Source of the DNA: Labrenzia sp. VG12
GTDB taxonomy: Bacteria; Pseudomonadota; Alphaproteobacteria; Rhizobiales; Stappiaceae
DNA length: 64,000 nt
Reading direction: 5' to 3'
Assembly (NCBI RefSeq): GCF_002237595.1
Contig: NZ_CP022529.1
Span: 4,680,001 to 4,744,000, forward strand
The translations under genes were made by a program, and so were the position numbers. This document shows, piece by piece, positions 52,265 to 60,785 of the stretch; the stretch's first letter is position 1, and every line of letters begins with the position of its first letter. The notes under the pieces were generated by a model that worked only from the letters and a program-made list of their open reading frames with translations, did no database searches and was not told the DNA's origin.

Positions 52265-53776
52265 ATGGCAACCGAAATTCGCGTGCCCACGCTGGGTGAA
52301 TCCGTTTCTGAAGCAACCATCGCACAATGGTTCAAAAAACCGGGCGACGCTATTGCCCAGGACGAGCCGCTTGTCGAACTGGAAACCGACAAGGTGACGG
52401 TTGAAGTTCCGGCCCCAGCCGCAGGGGTCCTGGAAAGCATCGTGGTCAAGGAAGGCGACACCGTCGAGGTCGGCGCGCTTCTGGGCCAGATCGCCGAAGG
52501 CACCGGAGCAGCCGCCGCCGCTCCCGCCAGGCAGGACAACGAACCGCAGGCGAAAGCGGCAACAAAAGCCGAGCTGGTCGACGTGGTCACGCCGAGCGCT
52601 GGCGAATCCGTCACCGAAGCCGAAGTCGGCGAATGGAGCGTCAAGGTCGGCGACACCGTCAAGGCCGACGACACGCTGGTCGAACTGGAAACCGACAAGG
52701 CTGCCCAGGAAGTTCCGGCACCGGTTGGCGGTACGGTGGTCAAGATCGCCGCTGAAACCGGCACGACAGTCGAGCCGGGTGTCCTGCTCTGCCAGATCGA
52801 TCCGTCCGGTGCTGGCGCCGCAGCTGCCGCTCCGGCCGCTGCTGCACCGGCCCCGTCGGCACCGGCCGCTGCTGCAGGCACCTCGATGCCGGCGGCGCCG
52901 TCCGCCCAGAAGATGATGGCTGAAAACAACCTCAGCGCCGACCAGGTGGCCGGTTCCGGCAAGCGTGGCCAGGTGCTGAAGGAAGACGTCATCAACGCCA
53001 TCGCCTCCGGTGCAACCTCCTCTGCCGCGCCGGCTCCGGCAGCCATCCCGCGTGGTCCGGTCAACGCCCAGGATGAGGTGCGCGAAGAGCGCGTGCGCAT
53101 GACCAAGCTGCGCCAGACCATCGCGCGCCGCCTGAAGGATGCCCAGAACACCGCAGCCATGCTGACGACCTATAACGAGGTCGACATGGGTCCGGTCATG
53201 GAACTGCGCAAGCAGTACAAGGACCTCTTTGAGAAGAAGCACGGCGTCAAGCTCGGCTTCATGGGCTTCTTCACCAAGGCCGTGACCCACGCGCTGAAGG
53301 AAATCCCGGCCGTCAACGCCGAGATCGACGGCACCGACATCATCTACAAGAACTTCTGTCACATCGGCGTTGCCGTTGGCACCGACAAGGGGTTGGTGGT
53401 TCCGGTGGTGCGTGATGCCGACGAGATGTCCATTGCCGAAATCGAAAAGGAAATCGGCAATCTGGGCCGCAAGGCGCGCGACGGCAAACTCGGCATGGCG
53501 GACATGTCCGGCGGCACCTTCACCATCTCCAATGGTGGTGTCTACGGCTCGCTGATGTCGTCGCCGATCCTGAACGCGCCGCAGTCGGGCATCCTGGGCA
53601 TGCACAAGATCCAGGAACGCCCGATGGCCGTGAACGGCCAGGTGGTGATCCGCCCGATGATGTATCTGGCGCTTTCCTATGACCACCGGATCGTCGACGG
53701 CAAGGAAGCCGTGACCTTCCTGGTGCGCGTCAAGGAAAGCCTGGAAGACCCGCAGCGCCTGGTTCTGGATCTCTGA
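52265..53776 (+). CDS. sucB: Dihydrolipoyl succinyltransferase (E2) with two lipoyl domains
   Basis: 503 aa. Lipoyl domain 1 with ELETDKVTVEVPAP (Lys43), lipoyl domain 2 with ELETDKAAQEVPAP (Lys145), an Ala/Pro linker, an E3/E1-binding domain (QKMMAENNLSADQVAGSGKRG, about 217-255), and the catalytic acetyltransferase domain with SYDHRIVDG (His474, Asp478). Most proteobacterial SucB have one lipoyl domain (about 400 aa). Core of the 2-oxoglutarate dehydrogenase complex. Confidence 0.96.
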   Translation: MATEIRVPTLGESVSEATIAQWFKKPGDAIAQDEPLVELETDKVTVEVPAPAAGVLESIVVKEGDTVEVGALLGQIAEGTGAAAAAPARQDNEPQAKAATKAELVDVVTPSAGESVTEAEVGEWSVKVGDTVKADDTLVELETDKAAQEVPAPVGGTVVKIAAETGTTVEPGVLLCQIDPSGAGAAAAAPAAAAPAPSAPAAAAGTSMPAAPSAQKMMAENNLSADQVAGSGKRGQVLKEDVINAIASGATSSAAPAPAAIPRGPVNAQDEVREERVRMTKLRQTIARRLKDAQNTAAMLTTYNEVDMGPVMELRKQYKDLFEKKHGVKLGFMGFFTKAVTHALKEIPAVNAEIDGTDIIYKNFCHIGVAVGTDKGLVVPVVRDADEMSIAEIEKEIGNLGRKARDGKLGMADMSGGTFTISNGGVYGSLMSSPILNAPQSGILGMHKIQERPMAVNGQVVIRPMMYLALSYDHRIVDGKEAVTFLVRVKESLEDPQRLVLDL

Positions 53777-53816
53777 TCCGGAACCTCTACCTGAAACGAC
53801 CCTGAAGGACCGCATC

Positions 53817-54431
53817 ATGAGCCTGGAATTTCTGATTACCGCCCTGATCGTGGTGCTGGTCCCCGGAACCGGGGTCGTCTACACGGTGGCCGTCGGCCTC
53901 GGCAAGGGGCGGCAGGCGTCGATTGCCGCCGCCTTCGGCTGCACGCTCGGCATCATACCGGCGATCCTGGCCTCTGTGGTCGGCATCGCCGCCCTGATGC
54001 ACACAAGTGCCCTTGTGTTCACCGCCGTCAAATATGCAGGCGTCGCCTATCTGCTCTATCTGGCCTGGCAGACGCTGAAGGACAGCGGACCGCTGGATCT
54101 GAAAGCCGACAAGAGTGCGCGCAAGAGCTTCCTTGCGACCGCGCGCACCGGCTTTCTGATCAACATCCTCAATCCGAAACTGACGGTCTTCTTCCTGGCT
54201 TTCCTGCCGCAATTCGTTGATCCGGCCGCCGCCAACCCGACCTGGGACATGCTGCTGCTCGGTGGTGTCTTCATGGCAATGACCTTCGCCGTCTTCGTGG
54301 TCTACGGCCTGTTCGCCGCCCTCATCGGTGAGAAGGTCCTGCGCAGTGATACGGTCATGGTGTGGATGCGCCGCACGGTTGCCGCGACCTTTGCCGGGTT
54401 CGGCCTGCGCCTGGCGCTGGCCGAACAGTGA
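53817..54431 (+). CDS. LysE/RhtB-family exporter
   Basis: 204 aa, about six TM helices. VPGTGVVYTVAVGLGKGR near the N-terminus and FLINILNPKLTVFFLAFLPQF in the middle are family signatures. 40 nt after sucB, so likely on the suc transcript. A second LysE family gene is at 16682-17314. Confidence 0.88.
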   Translation: MSLEFLITALIVVLVPGTGVVYTVAVGLGKGRQASIAAAFGCTLGIIPAILASVVGIAALMHTSALVFTAVKYAGVAYLLYLAWQTLKDSGPLDLKADKSARKSFLATARTGFLINILNPKLTVFFLAFLPQFVDPAAANPTWDMLLLGGVFMAMTFAVFVVYGLFAALIGEKVLRSDTVMVWMRRTVAATFAGFGLRLALAEQ

Positions 54432-54450
54432 TCTGAAAAGGAGGCACAAG

Positions 54451-54867
54451 ATGGCGATCCGGACACCAAAAGCGCCTCTGTTACCGCTCATCAAACGGCT
54501 TGGCGCCGCAATGTGTCTCATGGTGCTGGCCATGCCGTTGGTCACAACGCTGACGACACAGGCGCCGGCCGCTCCCAAAGCCGTCTATGCGCCGCAGATC
54601 GAAGGCGCCTATCAGGTACAAGGTCTCAATCCCAACGGCAGCCGCTATGAGGGACGCGTCACGATTACGGTCAAGGACAACACGGCCTTCTTCCGCTGGG
54701 ACATCGCGGGCCAGACCTTTCACGGCCAGGGGCCGCTGACCGGGAATACGCTGGTGATCGACTGGGGCGAAGCCGACCCGGTGATTTACCAGATCAATGC
54801 AGACGGCACGCTCTACGGCACCTGGGCTGCCGGGCGAGCTTCCGAGACGCTTCGACCCATCCGCTAA
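54451..54867 (+). CDS. Secreted hypothetical protein
   Basis: 138 aa, ATG at 54451 with a strong AGGAGG. An N-terminal hydrophobic export signal (about residues 10-40, ending near QAPA) precedes a short beta-rich domain (GAYQVQGLNPNGSRYEG, GQTFHGQGPLTGNTLVIDWG, DGTLYGTWAAGRASETL) of the lipocalin-like/fibronectin-binding hypothetical type. 19 nt after the LysE gene. Function unknown. Confidence 0.75.
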   Translation: MAIRTPKAPLLPLIKRLGAAMCLMVLAMPLVTTLTTQAPAAPKAVYAPQIEGAYQVQGLNPNGSRYEGRVTITVKDNTAFFRWDIAGQTFHGQGPLTGNTLVIDWGEADPVIYQINADGTLYGTWAAGRASETLRPIR

Positions 54868-54897
54868 CCCGACCCTTCAGTCTCATCCGGAGACAAC

Positions 54898-55656
54898 ATG
54901 TCCAAAGACGTTTACATCATCACTGGCGGGAGCCGGGGCATCGGTGCCAGTATCTGCCGCAAGCTCGCCGCACCCGGCAGAGTGATCGTGGTCAACTATG
55001 CCGGCAATGAAGCCGCTGCGGCGCAAACGGTTGCGGAGATCGAGGCTGCCGGCGGCACGGCGGTTGCAGTCCAGGGCGATGTGCAGAACGAAGCCGATGT
55101 CCTGCATCTCTTTGCCGAAGCTGACAAGCTTGGACGCCTGGCGGGTCTTGTAAACAACGCGGGTGTCGTCGACCTGTCCCAGCGGGTTGATGAGATGTCA
55201 CTGGAACGCCTGACCCGGATGTTTTCCATCAACGTGATCGGTGCGTTTCTCTGTGCCCGCGAAGCAGTCAAGCGCATGTCCACCAAACACGGCGGCTCCG
55301 GTGGTGTCATCGTCAATCTCGGGTCTGCGGCGTCCAAGATCGGATCGCCGGGTCAGTATGTCGACTATGCCGCCTCCAAGGGCGCGATCGACACGATGAC
55401 CGTCGGGCTCGCCCTGGAAGTTGCCGATGAAGGCATTCGTGTGAACGGCGTCCGCCCCGGCATCATCGACACGGACATTCACGCCTCCGGCGGCATTCCG
55501 GATCGCGTTGCCCAATTGCAGTCTCGGCTGCCGATGAAACGCGCGGGCTCCGCCGACGAGGTGGCGGACGCCATTCTCTGGCTCCTGTCCGACCAGTCCA
55601 GCTACACCACTGGCGCCATCCTGGATGTTTCCGGGGGACGCGCGATCCTGCCATGA
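54898..55656 (+). CDS. Short-chain dehydrogenase/reductase (SDR)
   Basis: 252 aa classical SDR. Cofactor motif TGGSRGIG, LVNNAGV, catalytic Ser in LGSAASKIGSPG, YxxxK as YAASK, and the C-terminal GAILDVSGGR. FabG-like; substrate not inferable. Sits between sucB and lpd in the operon. Confidence 0.92.
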   Translation: MSKDVYIITGGSRGIGASICRKLAAPGRVIVVNYAGNEAAAAQTVAEIEAAGGTAVAVQGDVQNEADVLHLFAEADKLGRLAGLVNNAGVVDLSQRVDEMSLERLTRMFSINVIGAFLCAREAVKRMSTKHGGSGGVIVNLGSAASKIGSPGQYVDYAASKGAIDTMTVGLALEVADEGIRVNGVRPGIIDTDIHASGGIPDRVAQLQSRLPMKRAGSADEVADAILWLLSDQSSYTTGAILDVSGGRAILP

Positions 55657-55699
55657 ATTTGAAATCTAACCAGAAGTGAAAGAGACAAAGGCGACCACA

Positions 55700-57103
55700 A
55701 TGTCCCAATATGATCTTGTCGTCATCGGTACCGGCCCAGGCGGCTATGTTTGTGCGATCAAGGCGGCTCAGCTCGGTCTGAAGACCGCCGTCGTCGAGAA
55801 ACGCGCAACGCTTGGCGGCACCTGCCTCAACATCGGCTGTATCCCGTCCAAGGCCCTGCTGCACGCCTCGGAAATGTTCGAGGAAGCCGGCCACGGGTTT
55901 GAGAAAATCGGCATCAAGGTCAACAAGCCGAAGCTCGACCTGCCGGGCATGATGAAACACAAGTCCGACGTCGTGGATGCCAATGTCAACGGCATCGCTT
56001 TCCTGATGAAGAAGAACAAGATCGACGTTCATACCGGCACCGGCAAGCTGCTTGGCCAGGGCAAGGTCGAGGTCACGGCCGAGGACGGCAAGGCCACCGT
56101 TCTGGAAACCAAGAATGTCGTCATTGCCACCGGCTCCGATGTCATGCCGCTTCCGGGTGTCGAGATCGACGAAAAGCAGATCGTCTCCTCCACCGGCGCG
56201 CTGGAACTGGAAAAGGTTCCGGGCAAGATGATTGTTGTCGGCGGTGGCGTGATCGGTCTGGAGCTCGGGTCGGTCTGGAACCGTCTCGGCTCGGAGGTCA
56301 CCGTGGTCGAGTTCATGGACAAGATCCTCGGCCCGATGGACGGCGACGTTTCCAAGAACTTCCAGCGCATGCTGAAAAAGCAGGGCATGGCCTTCAAGCT
56401 GTCATCCAAGGTCACGGGCGTTGAAAAGAAGGGCAAGGGCCTTGCGGTAACGGTCGAGCCGGCCAAGGGCGGTGACGCTGAAGTTATCGAAGCCGACATC
56501 GTGCTCGTTGCCATCGGCCGTCGTCCCTACACCGAGGGACTTGGCCTCGACACGGCCGGCGTAGCGCTGGACGAGCGCGGCCGTGTTCAGATCGATGCCC
56601 ATTACAAGACCAATGTCGACGGCATCTATGCCATCGGTGATGTGGTGGTCGGCCCGATGCTGGCGCACAAGGCCGAGGATGAGGGCGTTGCCGTTGCCGA
56701 AATCCTGGCCGGTCAGGCTGGTCATGTGAACTATGATGTCATTCCGGGCGTTGTTTACACCCAGCCGGAAGTGGCTTCCGTGGGCAAGACCGAAGAGGAA
56801 CTCAAGGCCGCCGGTATCGACTACAAGGTCGGTAAGTTCGCCTTCACCGCCAATGGCCGTGCCCGTGCCATGAACAAGACCGATGGTTTCGCCAAGGTTC
56901 TGGCGGATGCCAAGACCGACCGGGTTCTCGGGGTCCACATCGTCGGCTTCGGCGGCGGCGAGATGATCCACGAAGCGGCGGTCCTGATGGAATTCGGCGG
57001 GTCTTCGGAAGACCTGGCCAGGACCTGCCACGCGCACCCGACCATGTCGGAAGCCGTCAAGGAAGCCGCGCTCGGCGCCTTTGCCAAGCCGATCCATTCC
57101 TAG
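55700..57103 (+). CDS. lpdA: Dihydrolipoamide dehydrogenase (E3)
   Basis: 467 aa FAD disulfide oxidoreductase. FAD-binding GTGPGGYVCAIKAAQLG, the redox disulfide GGTCLNIGCIPSKALL, NAD-binding VVGGGVIGLELGSVW, and the C-terminal His-Glu dyad in CHAHPTMSEAVKEAAL. Reoxidises lipoamide on SucB. The ATG at 55700 is chosen over 55676 because the FAD domain starts there. Confidence 0.97.
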   Translation: MSQYDLVVIGTGPGGYVCAIKAAQLGLKTAVVEKRATLGGTCLNIGCIPSKALLHASEMFEEAGHGFEKIGIKVNKPKLDLPGMMKHKSDVVDANVNGIAFLMKKNKIDVHTGTGKLLGQGKVEVTAEDGKATVLETKNVVIATGSDVMPLPGVEIDEKQIVSSTGALELEKVPGKMIVVGGGVIGLELGSVWNRLGSEVTVVEFMDKILGPMDGDVSKNFQRMLKKQGMAFKLSSKVTGVEKKGKGLAVTVEPAKGGDAEVIEADIVLVAIGRRPYTEGLGLDTAGVALDERGRVQIDAHYKTNVDGIYAIGDVVVGPMLAHKAEDEGVAVAEILAGQAGHVNYDVIPGVVYTQPEVASVGKTEEELKAAGIDYKVGKFAFTANGRARAMNKTDGFAKVLADAKTDRVLGVHIVGFGGGEMIHEAAVLMEFGGSSEDLARTCHAHPTMSEAVKEAALGAFAKPIHS

Positions 57104-57148
57104 GAAATTCCAGCGGCACATTTGGCCGCACGGATTGAAAACAGTTGG

Positions 57149-57192
57149 AAGCCGGGAGCTCTTGAGCAATAAGAGCTTCCGGTTTCTTTTTG
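57149..57192 (+). terminator. Terminator at the end of the TCA cluster
   Basis: A long stem AAGCCGGGAGCTCTT (57149-57163) / AAGAGCTTCCGGTTT (57171-57185) with a 7-nt loop, then CTTTTTGG. Confidence 0.9.
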
Positions 57193-57223
57193 GAAGACGG
57201 TCCTGACGAGGAAAAGGTTCAGC

Positions 57224-58762
57224 TTGGCACAAGACGCGACATCAGAGGAAGGCGCTGGTCCACGCCTGTCGGGCCATGTTCTCTTTGCCGCAGCAGCGGT
57301 GATGACGCTTGCCTGTGGCCTGCTGTTTTTCTGGCCGGCACGGACCTTGCCGAACGTGGATGACCTGTTCTTCGTTCCCTGGGCCATGGAATTTGCTGAA
57401 ACTGGCCGCCACTGGAACCCGCTTCTCGCGGTTCAATTTCCGGACCTGGAGACCTATCACCTGCAGCCGCGCCTGCACCTGATCTTCGCGGGCTGGTTTT
57501 TCGCGCTGGCCGGGGCGAACACCATCACATTGGTTGTTTTCGAATTTCTCTGTTATGCGCTGGCTAGCTTCCTGTTCGCGTTGCTGAGCTATCGTCTCAA
57601 CCTGCGTCTGGCGGCCTTGTTTGCCCCGTTGATGTTTGCGCCGTCTTTTGCGGTCGCCGGGTTCCGGCTGGAACTGACCGGGGCCGTCTTGTTCCTTCTC
57701 GGACTTGTGCTGCTGTTGCCGTTGCTGCGAAAAACTGTCCAGGGGGAAAGGGCGCAGAGCCGATTTGAAACTGGCTGCAACATCCTTGGCATGGCTCTTC
57801 TCGGCTGCGCCCCGCTGGCGGCTCCTGCTGTTTTTGCCTGGAGCCTCGGCGCCATTGCCGTGATTGAAGGGCTGCGCCTCTGGTACCGTCAGGCCTCTTT
57901 CCTGCGCATCTTCATGGAAGGAAGCTGCGCATTGCTGCTCGCGCTGGCGGTGTTCGCGGTCTCCGTCGAATTCGAATTCGCTGCATTTCTGGAACAGTTC
58001 ACCTACCACGCCAGCCGATCGACCGGTGGCGGTGTCAATGATGAAGCGATCTTCCGCGCGTTGATATTTGCTGCCGTGGCCGGGGGTCTGTTTCGGTGCA
58101 GGGCGCCGCTGCCAGCGGCCTATTGTCTGGCTCTGGCGGTTGGGCAAGGCCTTGGTGCCTTTCTCCATGACAAGGCCTTGATCCGCAATCTGGCCGCCTC
58201 GATGGTGTTCCTGATAGCGGCCGATGCCGTTTTGAACGCACGCTGGCAGGTGTTCAAGGCCGGTCTGTTTGCAACGGTGTTTCTGGTTCTGACCGTCAAT
58301 TTTGCGAGCTTCTACGTGTTTTCCAGGGATGCCGGCAACCAGAAAGCGGTTCTGTCCGCCTATCGTAAGGATCTTCAAGACGGTCACAGGGTGTTCGTTG
58401 ATGAGGTCATGGCGCATCACTACCTGGATCAGAAAACGGACGGTGCCTTGTCCTGGACCTGGGGCGGGACATTTCCAAAAGGCCGCCCGACCGGTCTCAT
58501 TGACCTGACCGATGGCGACGTCTGGTATGTCAGCGAATACACGCTGCGTGGATATCTGAGAGGGTATCATGCCGTTGCCAGGCCGATCTGGTCGGAGCCG
58601 GATTACCGGCGCGTTCCGCAAATACAGTGCCTTTTCGGACGTCACGCCTGCAATCTGCCCGCGGCCCGCTGGTCCATGATGCGCCTGGAGCGCAAGGATG
58701 GCGAGGTCTTCGTGGAAGAACTTGGCTCGGGAGCGCCACCGCGATTGTTGGAGGGGGCCTGA
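57224..58762 (+). CDS. Polytopic membrane protein, GT-C glycosyltransferase-like
   Basis: 512 aa from a TTG at 57224 with AAAGG 6 nt upstream. About eleven hydrophobic segments. After TM1 the first periplasmic loop has LPNVDDLFFVPWAMEFAE, an acidic pair in the position of the catalytic Asp of GT-C (ArnT/PMT-like) enzymes, which use lipid-linked sugars. A soluble C-terminal domain of about 130 residues follows. Assignment rests on topology and the acidic motif only. Confidence 0.65.
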   Translation: MAQDATSEEGAGPRLSGHVLFAAAAVMTLACGLLFFWPARTLPNVDDLFFVPWAMEFAETGRHWNPLLAVQFPDLETYHLQPRLHLIFAGWFFALAGANTITLVVFEFLCYALASFLFALLSYRLNLRLAALFAPLMFAPSFAVAGFRLELTGAVLFLLGLVLLLPLLRKTVQGERAQSRFETGCNILGMALLGCAPLAAPAVFAWSLGAIAVIEGLRLWYRQASFLRIFMEGSCALLLALAVFAVSVEFEFAAFLEQFTYHASRSTGGGVNDEAIFRALIFAAVAGGLFRCRAPLPAAYCLALAVGQGLGAFLHDKALIRNLAASMVFLIAADAVLNARWQVFKAGLFATVFLVLTVNFASFYVFSRDAGNQKAVLSAYRKDLQDGHRVFVDEVMAHHYLDQKTDGALSWTWGGTFPKGRPTGLIDLTDGDVWYVSEYTLRGYLRGYHAVARPIWSEPDYRRVPQIQCLFGRHACNLPAARWSMMRLERKDGEVFVEELGSGAPPRLLEGA

Positions 58763-58784
58763 TCTTCGATCAGGCTGTTTGGGG

Positions 58785-59561
58785 TCAGATCTTGCGGGCC
58801 ACGATCACAAAGTGGGTTATGGAAAAGAAAAACCTGCCCGCATCCGACAGGTCCCGCTGCTCTTTGGCCCAGTCCCGCGCGTCCTGCGCAGGAACCAGCC
58901 CCTTCTTCACGACATAGGGCTCCATCAGATGGATCATCATGTTGGCGAGCCCGTCCGGATGCAGCACCGTTGAACTGAAGGGAACGGCTGTCACCGCTTC
59001 GATTGCAAATCCACCTGCGCGCAGGATCGGGGGCAGGATGGCCGGAATGCATCGCTCGACCAGATGCTGATCCCATGCCTCCTGCATTTTCAACATGCGC
59101 ATCGGATCATCGCTGAACCAGGTGAGCGTGTCCCAATGCATGTCGCCGACCACAAGGCGGCCGTCCGGCTTCAGGACGCGGTAGATTTCGGCGCAGGCAG
59201 CGGGTAGGTCGTCGAGATATTCAAAGACCTGCAGCGACACGGCCTTGTCGATCGAGCCGCTTTCGAGTGTCGTGTCTGTTGCCGTTGCATCCAGAAAGTC
59301 GACATTCGAATGGCCCGCGCATCGTTTGACCGCGGCAGAACGCATGTCCTCGCTTGGGTCGATGCCTGTCACGTGCCCGGTCTCGCCAAGCGTACGTGCC
59401 AGTTCCAGTGTCAGCAGTCCGTTGCCACAGCCAAAATCGGCAATATGGTCACCGGGCCCTGGCGCCAGCGCATCAAAGGAGGCGCGGCGGCGCCGGGTGA
59501 AATCAGCCCCGAGATAGGCATCTTCCAGGATTTTCGCGGTACGCGCGTTGAATGTCAGCAT
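58785..59561 (-). CDS. Class I SAM-dependent methyltransferase (UbiE-like)
   Basis: 258 aa. Motif I IADFGCGNGLLTLELAR, then TGIDPSEDM, the acidic SIDKAVSLQVFEYLDDLPAA and KPDGRLVVGDMHW. The ATG at 59561 has GGAGG with a good spacer, deciding against 59588. Substrate unknown; not obviously tied to the neighbouring metal genes, although arsenite methyltransferases share this fold. Confidence 0.86.
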   Translation of the reverse strand: MLTFNARTAKILEDAYLGADFTRRRRASFDALAPGPGDHIADFGCGNGLLTLELARTLGETGHVTGIDPSEDMRSAAVKRCAGHSNVDFLDATATDTTLESGSIDKAVSLQVFEYLDDLPAACAEIYRVLKPDGRLVVGDMHWDTLTWFSDDPMRMLKMQEAWDQHLVERCIPAILPPILRAGGFAIEAVTAVPFSSTVLHPDGLANMMIHLMEPYVVKKGLVPAQDARDWAKEQRDLSDAGRFFFSITHFVIVARKI

Positions 59562-59612
59562 CGGTTCCTCCGCAGTCGATCCGGGCAAACCGGCAAGGCC
59601 GGGCGACCGTGT

Positions 59613-60032
59613 TCAGTGTTCATCGCGGCAAAGGCTATGATCGCCAAAGGCCTTGAGCACGTTGCAGTCCGCGACCGTGTGATCGTCTCCGCAGCAGGAC
59701 GCAATGCGTTTCAATTCGGTTTCCAGCTTCTTCAGGTGGGCAATGCGCTGACGCACGGCTTTCAGCTGGTCCGCCGCGATCCTGTCGGCCTGCTGGCACG
59801 GTCTGTCGGGATGCTGACTGAGGTCAATCAGGTCGCGGATGGCGGGCATGGGCAGGCCGAGGTCCCGGCAGTGCTTGATGAAACCGAGCCGTTCCAGGTC
59901 TGCTTGCAGAAAGCGCCGCTGATTGCCTTCCGTGCGGATCGGCGCGTTCAGCAGCCCCTCTTTTTCATAGTAGCGGATGGTCGGCACCTTGACGCCCGTG
60001 CGCCTGGACAACTCGCCGATTGAAAAATCCAT
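59613..60032 (-). CDS. MerR-family metal-responsive regulator (ZntR/CadR type)
   Basis: 139 aa. The N-terminal winged HTH FSIGELSRRTGVKVPTIRYY is followed by the dimerisation helix and a C-terminal metal loop with Cys-rich CCGDDHTVADC, plus PCQQAD upstream, the pattern of Zn/Cd/Pb sensing members. Start is ATG 60032 (an adjacent in-frame TTG at 60035 is rejected). Divergent from the CDF transporter; predicted to activate it by untwisting the 19-bp spacer promoter. Confidence 0.9.
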   Translation of the reverse strand: MDFSIGELSRRTGVKVPTIRYYEKEGLLNAPIRTEGNQRRFLQADLERLGFIKHCRDLGLPMPAIRDLIDLSQHPDRPCQQADRIAADQLKAVRQRIAHLKKLETELKRIASCCGDDHTVADCNVLKAFGDHSLCRDEH

Positions 60033-60042
60033 CAAACCCCTC

Positions 60043-60073
60043 TTGAAGCTCTAGTCGCTATAGCAATTACAAA
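60043..60073 (+). promoter_or_regulatory. MerR-type promoter and operator for the CDF transporter gene
   Basis: -35 TTGAAG (60043-60048) and -10 TACAAA (60068-60073) are spaced by 19 nt, the over-long spacing diagnostic for MerR-activated promoters. Centred between them is the dyad GCTCTAG-TCG-CTATAGC (60048-60064). Confidence 0.82.
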
Positions 60074-60116
60074 GGGCATCAACACGAAAATCAAGATCCG
60101 AGATACGGAGTTTTCC

Positions 60117-60755
60117 ATGGGTGCCTGTTGTGGCCAGTCCAATTCCGCCTTTGATGGCATGTCACAAGACTACCGGCGCCGGCTGTGGCTGGTGATTGCG
60201 CTGAATGCCGGCATGTTCGTGGTCGAGATGGCGGCCGGTCAGGCCGCCGGTTCCAAGGCGCTGCAGGCGGATGCGCTGGACTTTTTCGGCGATGCCGTCA
60301 CCTATGGCATTTCGCTGGCGGTGATCGGTGCCTCCCTGAAAACCCGGGCGCTGGCGGCGCTGGCCAAGGGCACCAGCCTCTTGTTGATGGGGATCTGGGT
60401 CGCTGGCTCGACGCTCTATCAGGTGTTTGTGCTCGGCGTGCCGCAGGCGGCCGTCATGGGGTCGGTCGGGTTTCTGGCGCTGGCGGTCAACCTGGCCAGC
60501 GTGATGCTGCTTGTGCGCTACAAGGATGGGGACGCCAATGTGCGTTCCGTCTGGCTGTGCTCGCGCAATGATGCCATCGGCAATGTCGCCGTGATGCTGG
60601 CAGCCCTGGGTGTCTGGGGCACGGCAACCGCCTGGCCGGACCTGATTGTGGCGGGCCTGATGGCGAGCCTCTTTGTCAGTTCCGCGGTCCAGATCCTCAG
60701 CCAGGCCATTCGCGAATACCGGCACAAGACGGAACATGCCGTCGCAGGCGAATAA
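60117..60755 (+). CDS. Cation diffusion facilitator (CDF) metal efflux transporter
   Basis: 212 aa, about six TM helices. TM2 carries QADALDFFGDAVTYG and TM5 carries SRNDAIGNVAVMLAA, the metal-site helices of CDF carriers. The N-terminus holds a CC pair that could bind metal. The cytoplasmic C-terminal domain typical of ZitB/CzcD is missing, a short form. Expected to export Zn2+, Cd2+ or Co2+ by proton antiport, controlled by the adjacent MerR gene. Confidence 0.88.
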   Translation: MGACCGQSNSAFDGMSQDYRRRLWLVIALNAGMFVVEMAAGQAAGSKALQADALDFFGDAVTYGISLAVIGASLKTRALAALAKGTSLLLMGIWVAGSTLYQVFVLGVPQAAVMGSVGFLALAVNLASVMLLVRYKDGDANVRSVWLCSRNDAIGNVAVMLAALGVWGTATAWPDLIVAGLMASLFVSSAVQILSQAIREYRHKTEHAVAGE

Positions 60756-60785
60756 CCCTTCCGTCCAGGGACGGTCTCTCCAGAA

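Noticed and set aside
49203..52325. 1040-codon open frame on the minus strand opposite sucA
   Set aside because: GC-rich, strongly biased codons leave the opposite frame open; sucA on the plus strand is complete and motif-rich.
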